Source: a virus. Taken from it: a stretch of DNA of 20,248 nucleotides. Where the stretch lies: the IMG/VR virus record IMGVR_UViG_3300034198_010982, positions 1 through 20,248 of that record; one strand, 5' to 3'. The notes beneath the pieces are model-generated. The model made no database searches. It saw nothing but the letters and a program-made list of their open reading frames with translations, and had not been told where the DNA came from. Position numbers and translations under genes: made by a program. Below, piece by piece: positions 15,401-20,248 of the stretch; positions within the stretch are counted from its first letter, which is position 1, and every line of letters begins with the position of its first letter.

Positions 15401-15820
15401 GGAAGTGTTAATACCACGTCAAGTTTGACACTTCAATCTGGAAGTGGAGGTATTACTACTGCTGGTGTATTTGGAAAGACTGTTGGAGTTAGTGGTATAC
15501 CTGTTGTTGTTGATAACACTGGTTTACTTGGTACTGTAGTTTCAGCAAGAAGGTTTAAGCATAATATTAATCCAATGGCAGATGATTCTGATAATATTTA
15601 TAAACTTAATCCAGTTACCTTTGCATATAATTCAGATCCAACTGAAACAAAACAATATGGTTTAATTGCTGAAGAAGTTTATGAAGTATTCCCTGATCTT
15701 GTAGTTAGAAACCATAATGGTGAAATAGAAACAGTTCAGTATCATGTATTACCAGCATTACTATTGAATGAAATCAAAAAGCTTAATGCACGCATTGCTG
15801 TTTTAGAAGCTCGTTTATAA
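12419..15820 (+). CDS. Tail fibre 3, long repetitive fibre with peptidase-S74 chaperone
   Basis: A 1133-residue fibre. Residues 1-70 are an N-terminal segment ('PIVEGGTGTQ', 'GSAGQVLTSNGIG', 'PTFQSV') different from the other fibres. Three tandem macro-repeats of about 208 residues begin at about 79, 288 and 495 (LTGDTGG, LTGDTGG, FPTDNGT); each includes 'NTIIG'-type head repeats and, in the first two, a block 'NTLRIGDGTG...VGSVATVVTEA...AGSGITVTPG'. The third has about 11 short units of 16-18 residues ('NNTFIGS.AG.S..G', 545-735). Three 60-residue repeats (GTGAGVKTVTVGS at 864, similar at 924 and 984) precede the C-terminal S74 intramolecular chaperone (1042-1133: SARRFKHNI, 'QYGLIAEEV', 'VQYHVLPALLLNEIKKL'). 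Ser1042 and Lys1047 fit the Ser-Lys dyad that cuts the chaperone off after trimerisation. It has an AGGAG site. Confidence 0.8.
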   Translation: MSYKQQSPLPIVEGGTGTQLFEMAVGKQGFGVILCGVVSTSPLEVIQDPGSAGQVLTSNGIGVHPTFQSVSALGAVTELTGDTGGAVLPSAGNINIIANVASLHAGSSVSFSGSGSTLLFNVTDSNNNTIIGLDAGRAGITGTVNTIVGESAGALLTTGTGSVMIGDLAGSKLTTGGINTLLGTLTGFNYTGNEHSNICIGYSTEGTTGENNTLRIGDGTGSGVGQLSQTFISGIAGVNVGSVATVVTEAGDKLGTAVITAGSGITVTPGANTITIAATGGGGGVSTLTGDTGGAISPSAGNINIIAGISSQNSGSSVSFVGSGSTLEFNITDANTNTIVGRDSGNATMTGPNNVALGSGIYTLLTSADGNIAIGQNACQSLLTGENNIIMGFGAGNSYTGSESSNILLNSIGSLGESNVLRIGNATGIGAGELNAVSICGIDGADVGSVATVVTEANDQLGTAVLTAGSGITITPGANIITIAASGGGGGASTFPTDNGTATQSGGTLNIIANIATLNAGSTVSFSAPGSTDIVQLNVTDGSGNTIIGLNSGNAGISGSNNTVLGSNSATTSFSGNSNVVIGADSGIALNVGSGNTIVGHATGTSLTNGSNNTFIGSIAGNSASGASSNVCIGSNAGGTFSGSTGSIMIGANTGGSFNGNGNILIGNSAASSLSGGAANNVIIGPSAGVSLGNAIHNVFFGLNAANSLATGVENVVIGTNAGTGYGSNESSNIAINDNGTAPASQSNTLVIGAGTGTGTQQLNHSFIHGIRGITPASADGIPVFIGSTGQLGTVGTFSGVITSITGDTGGAQTGPAITFAGGTTGLSFGGSSNTFTTTFAGITANGGTVSLATDATTSTVNVGTGAGVKTVTVGSTHTTSPTTIQAGSGNLNITSTNGTMTVNAGTGPIFIGNDATNSSISIGNGAGVKTVLVGSTNSTSNLSLQSGTGAITATTNNGLITINSGTGLIQISSDSTATGVGLGTGAGAKTVTVGSVNTTSSLTLQSGSGGITTAGVFGKTVGVSGIPVVVDNTGLLGTVVSARRFKHNINPMADDSDNIYKLNPVTFAYNSDPTETKQYGLIAEEVYEVFPDLVVRNHNGEIETVQYHVLPALLLNEIKKLNARIAVLEARL
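12653..13900 (+). repeat. Tandem coding macro-repeats in fibre 3
   Basis: Two complete units of about 627 and 621 bases start at 12653 and 13280; a third, partial and expanded unit starts at 13901. They encode the same order of modules (GDTGG opening, SAGNINII, SGSSVSF, NTI(I/V)G repeats, LRIG block, VGSVATVVTEA, AGSGIT, Gly-rich end). They match at protein level with many synonymous differences, so the duplication is not recent. Confidence 0.7.
15008..15421 (+). repeat. 60-residue coding repeats before the S74 domain
   Basis: GGTACGGGTGCCGGTG-type starts at 15008, 15188 and 15368 give an exact 180-base period. Each encodes G(T/N)GAG(V/A)KTV.VGS, a Thr/Ser turn, 'QSGTG' and a beta stretch. 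Related units occur in fibre 1, which has 'NIGTGAAARVITIGNV'. The third unit runs into the chaperone linker. Confidence 0.68.
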
Positions 15821-15829
15821 AGGAAAACA

Positions 15830-17419
15830 ATGAGCAACAGATTAGGTGGAAAACAAGGAACCGCTTATACCGGAACCAATGCTAATCAACCACCCAATTG
15901 GACATTCAACACGAGAGATCCAAACCAATTTGATGTACAAAATGTCTCATTAGGCGACTTATGGCTTAATGAGACAAATCAAAATGTTTGGGTACTCGTA
16001 TCTCTTGCGGGAGATATGATGTCCAAAGGTTCATTAGCAACTTGGACTAAGATAGATAATGCTGGCGGAACAGGAATATTAGATACCCTCACCGGAGACA
16101 CCGGTGGGGCTATCGATCCTGATATCAACTCCAATATTAATCTTTTATCTGGTATTGTAGGTTTTACTTTTGATGGCGATCCATTAACGAATACTATTAC
16201 CCTAAATTCAACTGGTGGTAGTGGTGATGTAGTTCAAACTGTTGTTACTGATGCGGGAACTGCAGCACCTGTTCTTGGTGTGCTTAATCTTAATGCCGGT
16301 AATGTATCACAAAATGCAGGTTCTACAGTTCTCTTCACTGGTAGTGTTAATACTGTTGAATTAGATGTCACTGATGGTAGTAGTAATACCATTATTGGAG
16401 CAGGTTCTGGTAATGCAACACTTAGTGGTAGTAAGAATACTGCTTTAGGACAAAACGCTGGAACGTCTCTTACTACAGGATCAAATAATACATTTATTGG
16501 TCAGGAAAATGGTAATTCAGTTAGTACTGGGTCATCTAATACTCTAGTAGGACAGCATAATGGATCATCAATTACATCAGGAGAGTTTAATACGATTGTT
16601 GGTTCAGGTGCAGGTGATTCATTCACGACAGGATCTTTTAATACTCTTCTAGGAATTGGCGTAGGAAGCGCTTATACATCCAATGAAAGTGATAATGTAA
16701 TTATTAATTCTCCTGGAGTTATTGGTGATTCCAATACGCTAAGAATTGGTGATGGAACTGGAGGAGGAGCATTAGAACTTAATAGAGCTTTTATTTGTGG
16801 TATTGATGGTGTGAACGTAGGATCTGTTGCTAGGGTTGTTACTGAAGCTAGTAATCAACTTGGAACTGCGGTAATAACAGCAGGTAGTGGTATAACTATT
16901 ACCCCAAGTGCAAATGCAATTACTATCGCAACAGTTGGTGGAGCAAGTGGTCCATCATTCTTTGCCTATATGACAAATACTGTTTCTAATGTGACAGGTA
17001 GTGGTGAAGTTTATCAAATCATATATGATACTACTATCAGCAATTTAGGTGGCGCTTTTAACCCAGGAACTGGTGTATTTACTGCTCCAGCTGCAGGATT
17101 GTATAATTTTTCTATAGGTATATTATGTGAATGTGGAACATATCAAGTTCAACAACCTCTATATGCAAATCTTGTTACGACTACCCGAACTTTTGCAATG
17201 ATAGTGGGTATAGGATTTTCAACTGGATCGACATTGCAAAGAGCAAGATATGGTCAATTAAACAGTAATTTTTATACTTTTATGGCTGCCGGAAATACGG
17301 CTTTTGTAACTGTCACTAATAATACTGGAGGCACAAATATTAACCTCGATGGAATTGCAGGATCTGCAGATTCCCCAGTAACAGGAATAGTTAACTTCTT
17401 TAGTGGTACTGCTGTATAA
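15830..17419 (+). CDS. Tail fibre 4 with C1q-like C-terminal tip
   Basis: A 529-residue fibre. Residues 1-77 are the anchor shared with fibre 2. Residues 87-130 and 139-185 repeat modules of fibre 3 (LTGDTGG, 'TDAGTAAPVLGVLNLNAGN'). Residues 186-290 hold about six short head repeats ('NNTFIGQENGNSVSTGS', 'NTIVGSGAGDSFTTG'). Residues 302-367 hold the 'NTLRIGDGTG...VGSVARVVTEA...AGSGITITPS' block. Residues about 375-529 resemble a C1q/TNF-like jelly roll: 'FFAYMTNTVSNVTGSGEVY', 'GVFTAPAAGLYNFSIGI' and an aromatic beta-rich end, with the typical 'G.F.aP..G.Y.F' signature. Such trimeric tips bind receptors. The ribosome site is AAAGGA. It is the last gene of the structural operon, followed by a terminator at 17448. 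Confidence 0.72.
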   Translation: MSNRLGGKQGTAYTGTNANQPPNWTFNTRDPNQFDVQNVSLGDLWLNETNQNVWVLVSLAGDMMSKGSLATWTKIDNAGGTGILDTLTGDTGGAIDPDINSNINLLSGIVGFTFDGDPLTNTITLNSTGGSGDVVQTVVTDAGTAAPVLGVLNLNAGNVSQNAGSTVLFTGSVNTVELDVTDGSSNTIIGAGSGNATLSGSKNTALGQNAGTSLTTGSNNTFIGQENGNSVSTGSSNTLVGQHNGSSITSGEFNTIVGSGAGDSFTTGSFNTLLGIGVGSAYTSNESDNVIINSPGVIGDSNTLRIGDGTGGGALELNRAFICGIDGVNVGSVARVVTEASNQLGTAVITAGSGITITPSANAITIATVGGASGPSFFAYMTNTVSNVTGSGEVYQIIYDTTISNLGGAFNPGTGVFTAPAAGLYNFSIGILCECGTYQVQQPLYANLVTTTRTFAMIVGIGFSTGSTLQRARYGQLNSNFYTFMAAGNTAFVTVTNNTGGTNINLDGIAGSADSPVTGIVNFFSGTAV

Positions 17420-17447
17420 TAATTAAGGGTTTTCTGATCCCTACCTT

Positions 17448-17486
17448 CCCTGTAGTTATCCTAACTAACTATGGGGTTTGTCTTTT
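17448..17486 (+). terminator. Intrinsic terminator of the structural operon
   Basis: An 11-bp stem (CCCTGTAGTTA, 17448-17458, with TAACTATGGGG, 17466-17476, two wobble pairs) and a 7-base loop are followed by TTTGTCTTTT. It is 29 bases after the stop of fibre 4 and faces rightward, so it should end the fibre transcript. Confidence 0.68.
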
Positions 17487-17542
17487 AATTGACTAATACA
17501 CTGATTTAATACACATTTTACAATGCTTGCTTTCTCACTAAC

Positions 17543-17577
17543 AACTCCCATGGAACCTAACCCGAACCATGGGAGTT
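17543..17577. other. Perfect hairpin between converging transcripts
   Basis: AACTCCCATGG and CCATGGGAGTT form a perfect 11-bp stem around a 13-base loop (17554-17566). There is no T-run on either side. With the 7-bp hairpin at 17587-17611 (GTGAGGA / TCCTCAC) and the short stem with T7 at 17629-17653, it fills the 224-base gene-free gap between the rightward fibre genes and the leftward ERF-like gene. These are probably back-up terminators or RNA end-stabilising elements for converging transcription. Confidence 0.5.
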
Positions 17578-17628
17578 ACTTATGAGGTGAGGAGTCTAAT
17601 CACATCCTCACAAGTACAGTGTTTCATG

Positions 17629-17653
17629 AGTGATAATAACTCACTATTTTTTT
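17629..17653 (+). terminator. Weak second terminator, rightward
   Basis: AGTGA (17629-17633) pairs with TCACT (17641-17645) around TAATAAC, followed by A and seven T. The stem is only 5 bp, so it is a weak call. It would stop rightward read-through before it enters the 3' end of the leftward ERF-like gene. Confidence 0.35.
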
Positions 17654-18093
17654 CTGAGATACTCTTCTTGAGTTCTTTTGATCTTCAATATTTTAGATCG
17701 TGCTTTATAATATTCGCAGGCAGGCATATCTGCAAGTGTACGAATGTCATAAACATCCATTATATCTTTGGCAATGCTATCAAATCCATCCAATTCAAAG
17801 AGTAATTCAGCATACTGTGTTTTATTGATAACATCAGTAGGATTAAATTCTTCTTTTTTAGGTGAATCTAGTCTTTTGAATTTGCTATCTAATAATTCAA
17901 TGAACTGGAAGAACCCTAAACCATTCTCAGACAATGATTCACTCACAGCTTCTAAAATATATTGAACATTGGATAACTTTCCGCCTGGGGCATCCTGGTT
18001 TGCAAGAAGTATATTATAACTACTTTGTGCCTTTGCAAGTGTTGCCATAATTTCATTTATTTCAAGTGAACGATAGATATTATGCTCTTCCAT
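17644..18093 (-). CDS. Core-less ERF-like protein
   Basis: A 149-residue leftward protein. Residues about 10-56 ('EINEIMATLAKAQSSY', 'SNVQYILEAVSESLSENGLG') line up with the N-terminal part of ERF annealing proteins, including the complete one at 19183 ('LASAFLLAQNDF', 'YAKIGAIYKSVKGALSKQNI'). Residues about 95-140 ('QYAELLFELDGFDSIAKDIM', 'YDIRTLADMPACEYYKARSKI') line up with the C-terminus of that protein ('ENILADNNIRSFSDLPFSRY'). The central ERF core, with the 'KGAATTYMKKYA' and 'AEDDDG' motifs, is replaced by a short Lys/Asp/Pro linker. It might bind the complete ERF without annealing DNA, or interact with a host partner. It overlaps the upstream gene by 14 bases; the ribosome site is weak. 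Homology was judged by eye. Confidence 0.52.
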   Translation of the reverse strand: MEEHNIYRSLEINEIMATLAKAQSSYNILLANQDAPGGKLSNVQYILEAVSESLSENGLGFFQFIELLDSKFKRLDSPKKEEFNPTDVINKTQYAELLFELDGFDSIAKDIMDVYDIRTLADMPACEYYKARSKILKIKRTQEEYLRKK

Positions 18094-18412
18094 CTTCTAT
18101 TTCACCTGTAATAATGCCATTAACTTCATCTTGTTTAGCACCAGATTTTTTAAGTGTATCGATGAACTCATTGTAGAAAGTAACTGCATTTGATGCATAT
18201 TGATGTCTCAATGCAATAAAATGGTATGCGGGATACAATGAAGCAAACTTCTCTTGGATTTCTTTAAGGATTCTATTAACTTCATCAACATTACTATCAT
18301 CTATTGGTACACCACGATGAGTATTAAGTTGCTCATGAAGATCTGTATATTCCGTCCATACACGATTAATTTCAGCATCTAATTCATTAGTGAGCTTCTC
18401 TATCATTTCCAT
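18080..18412 (-). CDS. Helical acidic early protein, unknown
   Basis: A 110-residue leftward protein. AAAGG is 6 bases before the ATG at 18412 (MEMIEKLTNELDAEINRVWT). It is predicted to be almost entirely helical, with two long helices around 'HRGVPIDDSNVDEVNRILKE' and 'YHFIALRHQYASNAVTFYNE', and an acidic C-terminus. No membrane segment, zinc site or DNA-binding motif is visible, and no family is recognised. It overlaps both neighbours (26 bases with the upstream gene, 14 with the ERF-like gene), so the three are probably translated together and may form a complex acting with recombination. Confidence 0.58.
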   Translation of the reverse strand: MEMIEKLTNELDAEINRVWTEYTDLHEQLNTHRGVPIDDSNVDEVNRILKEIQEKFASLYPAYHFIALRHQYASNAVTFYNEFIDTLKKSGAKQDEVNGIITGEIEDGRA

Positions 18413-18677
18413 TATCTACCTTTCCATAAATACGTTTGAGTGATTCAAATATTTTTTCTAAATGTGGATTTTGATTATAAATCAAAGATTGAACTGGTTC
18501 CAGTTCTATGATTACTTCAGCCATCTTTTTTTCTAGTTCTTCAATTTCAGAATTAATTATTTTTAATCTATCATAGTTTTCATTGAATGATTTCAAACGA
18601 ATATCGATTCGTTTTTGCAAAAGAGATGATAATTCTGCTATTGTCATATCCGGTACAACCTCGCGTACTGTTTTCAC
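18387..18677 (-). CDS. Coiled-coil early protein, unknown
   Basis: A 96-residue leftward protein starting with GTG at 18677, chosen because GAGGG lies 6 bases upstream and no ATG gives a better fit. Residues 8-30 suggest a small helical motif ('VPDMTIAELSSLLQKRIDIR'); residues about 30-65 are coiled coil ('NYDRLKIINSEIEELEKKMA'). It is the first gene of the leftward trio and lies behind a predicted promoter near 18804-18775. The function is unknown; host-nuclease inhibitors of Gam type also have long coiled coils, but no diagnostic residue supports that. Confidence 0.55.
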   Translation of the reverse strand: MKTVREVVPDMTIAELSSLLQKRIDIRLKSFNENYDRLKIINSEIEELEKKMAEVIIELEPVQSLIYNQNPHLEKIFESLKRIYGKVDNGNDREAH

Positions 18678-18723
18678 ACTTCCCTCTCTACACTTCCAAC
18701 TGTCGACAGTTTGTCTACACTTC
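18673..18723 (-). promoter_or_regulatory. Iterated sites and palindrome in the leftward leader
   Basis: Read on the minus strand, GAAGTGTAGA occurs at 18723-18714 and 18696-18687, with a third variant GAAGTGTGAA at 18682-18673 that includes the GTG start codon of the first leftward gene. Between the first two copies lies a perfect 14-bp palindrome AACTGTCGACAGTT (18698-18711). This is an operator-like layout, or a translational control site in the leader RNA. Confidence 0.5.
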
Positions 18724-18774
18724 AGTTGTTTACAAATTGTCGATGTCTCAATTATTTATCAACATTTTATTATT

Positions 18775-18804
18775 ATAGTATATAGTATTGACATTTATTG
18801 TCAA
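18775..18804 (-). promoter_or_regulatory. Predicted leftward early promoter
   Basis: On the minus strand TTGACA (18804-18799) is a perfect -35, with TACTAT (18780-18775) as a -10 (4/6) at 18-base spacing. It would transcribe the three leftward genes with a leader of about 90 bases. Its -35 is one arm of the inverted repeat TTGACA-TTTAT-TGTCAA (18788-18804). Confidence 0.45.
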
Positions 18805-18827
18805 CTATATAGACTTAACTATATAAT
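18788..18827 (+). promoter_or_regulatory. Predicted rightward early promoter with operator
   Basis: TTGTCA (18798-18803, 5/6) and a perfect TATAAT (18822-18827) are 18 bases apart, just upstream of the small HTH gene. The inverted repeat TTGACA-TTTAT-TGTCAA (18788-18804) overlaps this -35 and supplies the -35 of the leftward promoter, so one bound protein could control both directions. The HTH protein at 18852 is a natural candidate. Confidence 0.55.
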
Positions 18828-18851
18828 ATATTAATATACATAGGAAAAACA

Positions 18852-19061
18852 ATGACAATAACAGAATACCTAAATAAACTTGATGACATTTGTAATAATG
18901 AATTTATATCTATTACAGAGTTGGTGCGTGATTTGGGAGTTGCTTACAATACTATTATTAGAATCAGACGTAATCCAGATACATGTTCAATGAAGACAAG
19001 AAGAAAAATAAAAAAGTTTGTTGATGCATATGAAGCTAAAAATATGAGTGTAATACACTAA
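18852..19061 (+). CDS. Small helix-turn-helix protein, probable early regulator
   Basis: A 69-residue protein. Residues about 18-45 (FISITELVRDLGVAYNTIIR, then 'IRRNPDTCSMKTRRKI') form a helix-turn-helix of the Cro/excisionase size class, with 'ITELVRDLG' as the first helix and 'AYNTIIRIRRNP' as the recognition helix. The tail is basic and then acidic. The ribosome site is AGGAAA, 6 bases before ATG. It is the first gene after the divergent control region with its inverted repeat, so a repressor or Cro-like role is likely. No dimerisation domain of a CI type or protease site is present. An activator role cannot be excluded. Confidence 0.62.
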   Translation: MTITEYLNKLDDICNNEFISITELVRDLGVAYNTIIRIRRNPDTCSMKTRRKIKKFVDAYEAKNMSVIH

Positions 19062-19074
19062 AGGATATTTCTGC

Positions 19075-19182
19075 ATGAAATTGATACTTATAAAGTTTGC
19101 ATGCCGTATAATAAGATTCATATGTCGTATTCTTCAATCAATAATTATAAAACTTTCACATCACGTTAAAGAGAACAATTAA
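19075..19182 (+). CDS. 35-aa cationic amphipathic peptide
   Basis: ATG at 19075 has AAGGA 9 bases upstream. The frame encodes MKLILIKFACRIIRFICRIL followed by 'QSIIIKLSHHVKENN' and ends with TAA at 19180-19182, directly joined to the ATG of the ERF gene (TAAATG). The peptide alternates Ile/Leu/Phe with Lys/Arg, giving an amphipathic helix with two Cys near positions 10 and 17. It may be a real small membrane-active or regulatory peptide, or a leader whose translation feeds ribosomes to the ERF gene. It fills the 121-base gap between the HTH and ERF genes. AT-rich codons and short length leave a chance that it is random. Confidence 0.4.
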   Translation: MKLILIKFACRIIRFICRILQSIIIKLSHHVKENN

Positions 19183-19797
19183 ATGGAACAATTGATAGTA
19201 AAAAATTATAATCCTGCAATGTCAGATGACATAAGAGGTTTGGCATCAGCATTTTTACTTGCACAGAATGATTTTTTATCTACTGGTTTTGATGGTGATA
19301 ATTCATTCCAGAAATATAAATATGCTAAAATAGGAGCAATTTATAAATCTGTTAAAGGTGCTTTATCTAAGCAGAATATCATTATTTGGCACTTCTCTCG
19401 ACCTAATGATAATGGCATGGAATATCTCTATACTCGATTAATTCATACGCTTACTGGTCAATTTATTGAAGACTGTCGTCTTGTAGAGAGTGAAAAGCCA
19501 GGTAATCAGGCAAAAGGAGCTGCTACTACATATATGAAGAAATATGCAGTTCTGGCACTATGTGCTATCTCAGCTGAAGATGATGATGGTCAAGAAGAAG
19601 AAAAGCATCTGCAGAATAAACCAGATTTATTGGTTCAGGATGAAGTTACTTATCTACATACTCAACTAAAATTATGCAAGAACGGTAAAAAGTTATATGA
19701 AAATATACTCGCAGATAATAATATACGTTCTTTTAGTGATCTTCCATTTTCACGTTATGAAGCAATTAAATCGTACATAGTAAATCACAAGGAATAA
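19183..19797 (+). CDS. ERF-family single-strand annealing recombinase
   Basis: A 204-residue protein of the ERF superfamily, which anneals complementary single strands during phage recombination and genome circularisation. Residues about 18-70 have 'LASAFLLAQNDF' and 'KYKYAKIGAIYKSVKGALSK'. Residues about 82-92 'YTRLIHTLTGQ' and residues 107-135 (NQAKGAATTYMKKYAVLALC, then 'AISAEDDDG') carry the family signature of a Gly-Ala-x-x-Thr-Tyr-x-x-(K/R)-(K/R)-Tyr segment and an acidic end. Residues about 150-204 form a separate C-terminal helical part ('ENILADNNIRSFSDLPFSRY') that also occurs in the leftward protein at 17644. The ribosome site is modest (AAAGAG). The stop is one base before the next start, which uses an AAGGA within this gene. 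Confidence 0.82.
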   Translation: MEQLIVKNYNPAMSDDIRGLASAFLLAQNDFLSTGFDGDNSFQKYKYAKIGAIYKSVKGALSKQNIIIWHFSRPNDNGMEYLYTRLIHTLTGQFIEDCRLVESEKPGNQAKGAATTYMKKYAVLALCAISAEDDDGQEEEKHLQNKPDLLVQDEVTYLHTQLKLCKNGKKLYENILADNNIRSFSDLPFSRYEAIKSYIVNHKE

Positions 19798-19798
19798 T

Positions 19799-20071
19799 AT
19801 GAGTATTGACTCATCTAACATTGCTTTAGTTGGCTATTTAATAAAATGTTCACGAGCACAAAGAAAAATACTTCATTTTCTATTAAAGAATCGTAATGCT
19901 TCAGAAGAGATAAATTTTTATAATAAAGAGATAGCTTATGCTGTTGGATGCACTACTAAAACGATATTGCGTGCAACGAAAAAGTTCCATGAAGATGGTC
20001 TTATAACTAAAATTGTACAATCTCCTTACAACCTTCCCAACATATATCACTTTAATGATAACTTTTTCTAG
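19799..20071 (+). CDS. Winged-helix DNA-binding protein
   Basis: A 90-residue protein. Residues about 20-32 ('AQRKILHFLLKNRN') form helix 1, 'NFYNKEIAYAVGC' the second, 'TTKTILRATKKFHEDGLI' the recognition helix, and 'TKIVQSPYNLPNIYHF' the wing. This is the layout of HTH_36-type and replication-initiator winged helices. It lies immediately after the ERF gene with AAGGA 6 bases upstream and probably serves transcription control or replication. It is shorter than typical replication proteins and has no second domain, so a small regulator is more likely than an initiator. It ends with TAG at 20069-20071. Confidence 0.62.
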   Translation: MSIDSSNIALVGYLIKCSRAQRKILHFLLKNRNASEEINFYNKEIAYAVGCTTKTILRATKKFHEDGLITKIVQSPYNLPNIYHFNDNFF

Positions 20072-20151
20072 ACTACTTTTGAAAGTATGATAATCTATTG
20101 TGGAATATGTCTTTAGAGTTAACATGTTGTTGTTTGCTTTGACACAAAAGA

Positions 20152-20183
20152 AAAAGGACAGGTGTTTTAGACCCATCCTTTTA
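20152..20183 (-). terminator. Terminator best oriented for leftward transcription
   Basis: AAAAGGA (20152-20158) and TCCTTTT enclose an internal mismatch, a GGT/ACC inner stem and a GTTTTAG loop. Read on the minus strand the stem is followed by TTTTTCTTTTG, a good T-rich tail. It would stop a leftward transcript entering from beyond the right edge and would also weakly end the rightward early operon. The remainder of 20072-20248 shows no gene. Confidence 0.5.
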
Positions 20184-20248
20184 CTTTAGATTCCGCAATT
20201 ACAAACACAAACCTCTTAAAAATATATCATTATTAAAAAAGAAGAAAG

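Noticed and set aside
14023-15417. Long minus-strand frames opposite the fibre 3 repeats (Pro/Val/Leu-rich)
   Set aside because: They mirror Gly/Thr/Asn-rich codons of the fibre on the other strand, have low-complexity composition and no good ribosome sites.
12653-15421. CRISPR array or DNA-level direct repeats
   Set aside because: The repetition is in-frame protein repetition with synonymous drift, there are no identical repeats with unique spacers, and no cas gene is present.
15830-17419. Diversity-generating retroelement target in the fibre tip
   Set aside because: No reverse transcriptase, template repeat or IMH-like element was seen in the window, and the tip looks C1q-like rather than C-type lectin.
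19901-20176. 91-aa minus-strand frame at the right end
   Set aside because: It lies mostly opposite the winged-helix gene, has no recognisable domain and no convincing ribosome site.

Overview
The window is AT-rich DNA of a tailed bacteriophage or prophage. It carries one end of a podovirus-like virion module joined to an early/recombination module. The main evidence is a major capsid protein C-terminus resembling the N4 gp56 family, a head-tail adaptor, a large tail-nozzle protein of the T7 gp12/P22 gp10 type, Gly- and Gln-rich candidate ejection proteins, and long repetitive fibres, one ending in a peptidase-S74 chaperone domain. No gene identifies the host. Strong AGGAG-type ribosome sites and the standard genetic code fit a bacterial host, probably Gram-negative, but that is inference. 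Domain calls were made by eye, without database searches.

Layout. Positions 1-9003 (+) form a tight head and tail operon: major capsid protein (5' end outside the window), two head proteins sharing an FCCH-like beta module, an unknown virion protein, adaptor, a gp53-like fibre or spike, the nozzle protein, three small or unknown proteins and two ejection candidates. Positions 8996-9537 (-) hold a leftward cassette inside this rightward block: a ribbon-helix-helix regulator, a one-TM coiled-coil protein and a 48-aa hydrophobic protein. Its predicted promoter overlaps a 12-bp palindrome. Positions 9658-17419 (+) are a fibre array: four fibre or spike genes that share N-terminal anchors and internal repeat modules but end in different C-terminal domains, plus two small virion proteins. 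A good intrinsic terminator follows at 17448-17486.

Positions 17644-18677 (-) encode three overlapping helical proteins. The last looks like an ERF recombinase lacking its core. Positions 18678-18851 are a divergent control region with an inverted repeat on the -35 element and iterated sites. Positions 18852-20071 (+) encode a small HTH protein, a 35-aa cationic peptide, a complete ERF-family single-strand annealing protein and a winged-helix protein. The right edge (20072-20248) is non-coding and has a terminator that works best for leftward transcription entering from outside the window.

How it fits together: the early genes probably handle DNA recombination and regulation from a two-way promoter region. 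The structural operon builds the capsid, tail and a diversified receptor-binding apparatus. The internal leftward cassette is the best candidate for lysis or a separately regulated accessory function. The most unusual items are that cassette, the core-less ERF-like paralogue facing the complete ERF gene, and the modular fibre array.
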